The notes under the pieces are model-generated. The model did no database searches. It was not told the DNA's origin and saw only the letters and a program-made list of their open reading frames with translations. 9,042 bases of DNA from CAYMCQ01 sp964389025 (GTDB lineage: Bacteria > Verrucomicrobiota > Verrucomicrobiia > Limisphaerales > CAYMCQ01), in NCBI GenBank assembly GCA_964389025.1, contig CAYMCQ010000114.1, positions 1 through 9,042 on the forward strand, written 5' to 3'. Both the position numbers and the translations under genes were made by a program. Shown piece by piece: positions 6,999 to 9,042 of this stretch (its first letter is position 1; each line of letters begins with the position of its first letter).

Positions 6999-7385
6999 TC
7001 AATTATTCTTTGCATACTTTTCAATCCAAGCTTTGGGTTTCTCGCCAAGGTCTTCGCCGGTTTTCTGGCGAAGGTGCGAAATGATGTCACGAACAGCGTA
7101 ACTCCTCATTCGTTCCAGTATTTTGTCCAAACGCGAACCCGACCGTTGCTTCGAGCCAGACGGGTAGTAGTTCACGGCGTATTCCAGAAATCCTGCCGCG
7201 CCACGCGCATCAGCTTGAATCGCTTTTTCGCGCATTGAATCAAAGATTTTCGTTTGCTCTTCTGCAAAGGCAATTTCGATTTTAAGGCGGGCATGATTCC
7301 ACGACTGCCAACCCAAAAGAATCACCAGCAGCAAGGCAACGAACGCCACCAGAACTATGAGGCTATCTGAGAAACTCTTTTTCAT
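6999..7385 (-). CDS. small single-pass membrane protein of unknown function
   Basis: This is a 128-residue protein that I do not recognise as a named family. Residues 1-8 (MKKSFSDS) are followed by one hydrophobic helix (about 9-25, LIVLVAFVALLLVILLG). A charged, probably helical region follows (about 30-65), then a segment with VNYYPSGSKQRSGSRLDKIL (71-90) and a basic C-terminal helix (RMRSYAVRDIISHLRQKTGED). Lys-Lys before the helix predicts an anchor with the long domain outside the cytoplasm, or a non-cleaved signal. Its ATG overlaps the stop of the upstream GxxExxY gene (ATGA), and GGGGGAG just upstream, contributed by the octamer repeat array, could act as its Shine-Dalgarno. It sits between nuoL and nuoM but has no resemblance to a complex I subunit. 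By eye its sequence looks more AT-rich than the nuo genes. Confidence 0.75.
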   Translation of the reverse strand: MKKSFSDSLIVLVAFVALLLVILLGWQSWNHARLKIEIAFAEEQTKIFDSMREKAIQADARGAAGFLEYAVNYYPSGSKQRSGSRLDKILERMRSYAVRDIISHLRQKTGEDLGEKPKAWIEKYAKNN

Positions 7386-7819
7386 TTCTCCCCCGCGTCT
7401 TTGCGCCTTTGCGTCTTTGCGTTAAAATCAGTGTCTTCAGGCAATCCGTTCACCACTCGATGAACTCCGTTCTTCACGAAGCGCTCACCAAAGTTGATAA
7501 CCAATCCCAGCTTCAAACCTGTCAGCCGCAGATAGGTCAGCATCTGGGCTTCAAAGATAGGATTCCATTCGGTCACAGCCTTGTTGTCCACCAGCGCCAA
7601 GCCTTTGACCTTCATGTCGAGCCGAAGCGGTTTGCTCAGGATGCGGCCTTTGTAAGTAATCCGCACGGGAAGCTGGCGCTCCACTTTTAAACCGCGCAGC
7701 CTGAATTCCTCCGCCAGCGCTTCCTCGTAAATGTCTTCGAGCAATCCCGGCCCGCCGAGTTCGCGATGCACTTCAATAGCTGCGTCCACAATGATCTTGG
7801 CGATCTCGTTTTCGGTCAT
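7382..7819 (-). CDS. GxxExxY family protein (predicted PD-(D/E)XK-type nuclease fold)
   Basis: This 145-residue protein carries the family signature at Gly25-Leu-Leu-Glu28-Asp-Ile-Tyr31, preceded by IVDAAIEVHRELGGPG. Further conserved parts are the VERQLPVRITYKG strand (46-58), LRLDMKV with Asp68, LVDNKAV (77-82), and EAQMLTYLRLTGLKLGLVINFG (90-111). The family is assigned to the PD-(D/E)XK nuclease superfamily; its biological role is unsettled. Here the last catalytic element reads Asp78-Asn-Lys80 rather than the usual Glu-x-Lys, a conservative change. AGGTGG at 7826-7831, 6 nt before the ATG, is a good Shine-Dalgarno. Residues from about 132 (FNAKTQRRKDAGEK) are encoded by an octamer repeat array and are probably not part of the fold. 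It lies between nuoL and the small membrane protein, an unusual place. Confidence 0.9.
   Translation of the reverse strand: MTENEIAKIIVDAAIEVHRELGGPGLLEDIYEEALAEEFRLRGLKVERQLPVRITYKGRILSKPLRLDMKVKGLALVDNKAVTEWNPIFEAQMLTYLRLTGLKLGLVINFGERFVKNGVHRVVNGLPEDTDFNAKTQRRKDAGEK
7391..7422 (-). repeat. ACGCAAAG octamer array inside the 3' end of the GxxExxY gene
   Basis: Read on the minus strand the units are ACGCAAAG, ACGCAAAG, GCGCAAAG, ACGCGGGG. A TTTTA tract precedes it, as TTTTTA precedes the array at 6962. It encodes the AKTQRRKDAG tail of the GxxExxY protein and supplies a G-rich stretch just before the ATG of the small membrane protein. Same orientation as the array at 7863-7894. Confidence 0.9.
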
Positions 7820-7862
7820 GCCAGACCACCTTTCTTAAATGCAAACGAGAAATTGCCTTCCC

Positions 7863-7894
7863 CTTTGCGTCTTTGCGTCTTTGCGTCTTTGCGT
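7863..7894 (-). repeat. ACGCAAAG octamer array, right end of the insert
   Basis: Four perfect copies of CTTTGCGT (ACGCAAAG on the minus strand), preceded on the minus strand by ATTTTTCA and followed by GGG. It lies between the nuoL stop (7908-7910) and the GxxExxY gene. Its reverse complement nearly matches the array at 6962-6993, giving about 34 bp of imperfect inverted repeats around the two inserted genes. Confidence 0.95.
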
Positions 7895-7907
7895 TGAAAA
7901 ATAATTC

Positions 7908-9042
7908 TCATTTGCCAAGCACGAACCACAGCAGCAGCGCCACGCCCAGCACGAACAGGAAGGCGTAGGTTTGCAGATTTCCGGTTTGCAACAATCGTAG
8001 TGCGCGGCCAGAGAAATCCGTGCCGCCGCGAATCAAGCCGATGCACGCGCCGCTGATGATCCAGCGGTCGAACCAATCCGCGATGGCGGCGATGGCGTTG
8101 TGAAATCGAATGACCGTGGCTTCGTAAAGTTCGTCGAAGTAAAAGCGGTTGCGCATCGCGCGGGACAGCGCGCCGAGTTTTTCTGGCAACGGGTCTTGCG
8201 CAGCTTTGGCGTAAAGTGCATACGCCGCGGCAAAACCAATTGCGACAGCGAGCAAACCGCAAGTTACAGCGATTGGCGAATGAGCGAACGGCGCGAAAAG
8301 TTTTTGCGCGAACGTTGCAGCGTGTTCTCCGACTTCGCCGGTGAAGTGGCCGTGAAAAATTTGTTCGATGCCGATGACACCACCAATGACGCTGAACACG
8401 GCGAGAATTCGCAGCGGCCAGGTTATGACAGGCGGACTTTCTCGCACGTCTAGTGGCGCGGGCGTCTCGCCCGCGTGTTCTTTCATTTCTTCGCGCGGGC
8501 GAGACGCCCGCGCTCCTCTGTTGGGGGGGGGCGATCCCGCGGTTTTTTTCTATTTGTGCTCGGCGGGCTTCGCCCCCCCCCGCCACTACAGTTGCGTGAT
8601 CGGATTTTGCCGCGCCGTAAAAGACCACGAAGACGAGACGGAACATGTAAAACGTCGTCAGCATCGCGACGAGCACGCCGAGCGCGAAGAGCGGATAGTT
8701 GCGCGACTCCAGCGCCTGCGCGAGGATGCTGTCCTTGCTGAAAAATCCGCTGAACGGCCACAGCCCCGCGAGCGCGAGCGTGCCGACCATGAACGTCCAG
8801 AACGTCACGGGAGTTTTTTTCCGCAACGCGCCCATGCGCCAGATGTCCTGCTCGTGATGCAGCGCGATGATGACCGAGCCGGCGCCGAGGAACAGCAGCG
8901 CTTTGAAAAACGCATGCGTCGTCAGATGAAACATCGCCGGTGTCGGGCCGTGCAAGCCGACGCCCATGACCATGTAGCCGAGTTGCGAGAGCGTCGAGTA
9001 GGCGAGGATGCGTTTGATGTCGTTTTGCTGGACGGCGATGAG
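7908..9042 (-). CDS. nuoL: NADH-quinone oxidoreductase subunit L, 3' part, with an apparent frameshift
   Basis: The gene enters at 9042 and ends at TGA 7908-7910. The first visible frame (from 9042) reads DIKRILAYSTLSQLGYM (residues 8-24), HAFFKALLFLGAGSVI with the conserved TM lysine (visible residue 47), HHEQD, and GFFSKDSIL (99-107), all hallmarks of NuoL, the most distal proton-pumping subunit of complex I. After RLVFVVFYGAAKSDHATVV the frame enters a repeat block and then reads unrelated Arg-rich sequence. The true C-terminus (PVITWPLRILAVFSVIGG, FYFDELYEATVIRFHNAI, and the last helix ending LGK) continues in another frame, open through an ATG at 8486. One surplus base in the A7 (8543-8549) or C9 (8523-8531) run, both on the minus strand, reconciles the frames. 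This could be a sequencing error, a true mutation or slippage. The 5' part lies outside the window. Confidence 0.93.
8452..8517. repeat. inverted pair of CGCGGGCG palindromes inside nuoL
   Basis: Two copies of one 19-bp hairpin lie 18 bp apart in opposite orientation. Copy one has CGCGGGCG (8457-8464), loop TCT, CGCCCGCG (8468-8475). Copy two has CGCGGGCG (8494-8501), loop AGA, CGCCCGCG (8505-8512). Outer flanks AGTGG and CTCCT extend the imperfect inversion. It is in the variable loop region of NuoL, just before the conserved C-terminal helices, and encodes the HAGETPAPLD segment. It has the shape of a REP-like doublet. Confidence 0.9.
8523..8581. repeat. homopolymer-bearing inverted repeat inside nuoL (frameshift region)
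   Basis: G9-CG (8523-8533) and CG-C9 (8571-8581) form an 11-bp perfect inverted repeat around a 37-bp centre that contains a T7 run (8543-8549) and the GGCGGGC-TTC-GCCC hairpin start. The switch between the two nuoL reading frames must fall within or after the T7 run, because the downstream frame has a TAG at 8550-8552. It is adjacent to the palindrome pair, so the whole block 8452-8590 appears to be inserted repeat DNA. Confidence 0.8.

Noticed and set aside
6962..7894. Octamer arrays as a CRISPR
   Set aside because: Units are 8 bp, contiguous and without spacers, and the arrays are separated by genes.
7816..8500. Arg-rich continuation of the first nuoL frame down to 7816
   Set aside because: It is out-of-frame sequence past the frameshift; the other frame encodes conserved NuoL C-terminal helices over the same bases.
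1..9042. tRNA, rRNA or riboswitch
   Set aside because: I looked for tRNA-like cloverleaf and TTCGA-loop patterns and for leader structures before pyk and the nuo genes and saw none that I could support.

Overview
The window looks like a chromosomal segment of a GC-rich Gram-negative bacterium. Verrucomicrobiota (Pedosphaera/Limisphaerales-like) is my best guess, from the style of the Nuo proteins, the DUF-type insert in the nuo cluster and the many short palindromic repeats. This placement rests on memory of similar proteins, not on a search. Nothing plasmid-like or phage-like is present.

Layout. Positions 1-551 (+) hold the end of a BNR/Asp-box repeat protein whose stop overlaps the start of a small MoaD/ThiS-like sulfur-carrier-type protein ending in Gly-Gly. 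Convergent to them at 642-1061 (-) is a YjbQ/UPF0047 protein. The gene-poor stretch 1062-1439 carries an inverted pair of hairpin repeats and a weak candidate promoter for pyruvate kinase (pyk, 1440-2843, +). A double hairpin of 41 bp separates pyk from a convergent respiratory cluster that fills the rest of the window on the minus strand.

Respiratory cluster (transcribed right to left): nuoL (3' part only, entering at 9042), a GxxExxY-family gene, a 128-residue single-pass membrane protein, nuoM, a 350-residue soluble protein (probably DUF7309 + DUF6930), and nuoN. NuoL, NuoM and NuoN are the three antiporter-like proton-pumping subunits of complex I (NADH:quinone oxidoreductase) and are normally encoded consecutively. 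Here both junctions are interrupted by unrelated genes. The nuoL/nuoM insert is bracketed by inverted arrays of an 8-bp repeat (ACGCAAAG), with a third array between its two genes.

Main oddities: (1) nuoL contains a block of palindromic repeats with two 9-bp homopolymers and an apparent +1 frameshift; (2) NuoM has Leu where the conserved, functionally critical TM7 lysine should be; (3) pyruvate kinase has Ala at the position that usually predicts K+ dependence; (4) at least three kinds of compact hairpin repeat (7-9 bp arms, 3-nt loop) occur in intergenic and coding DNA; (5) the octamer-bracketed GxxExxY cassette could be a mobile unit.
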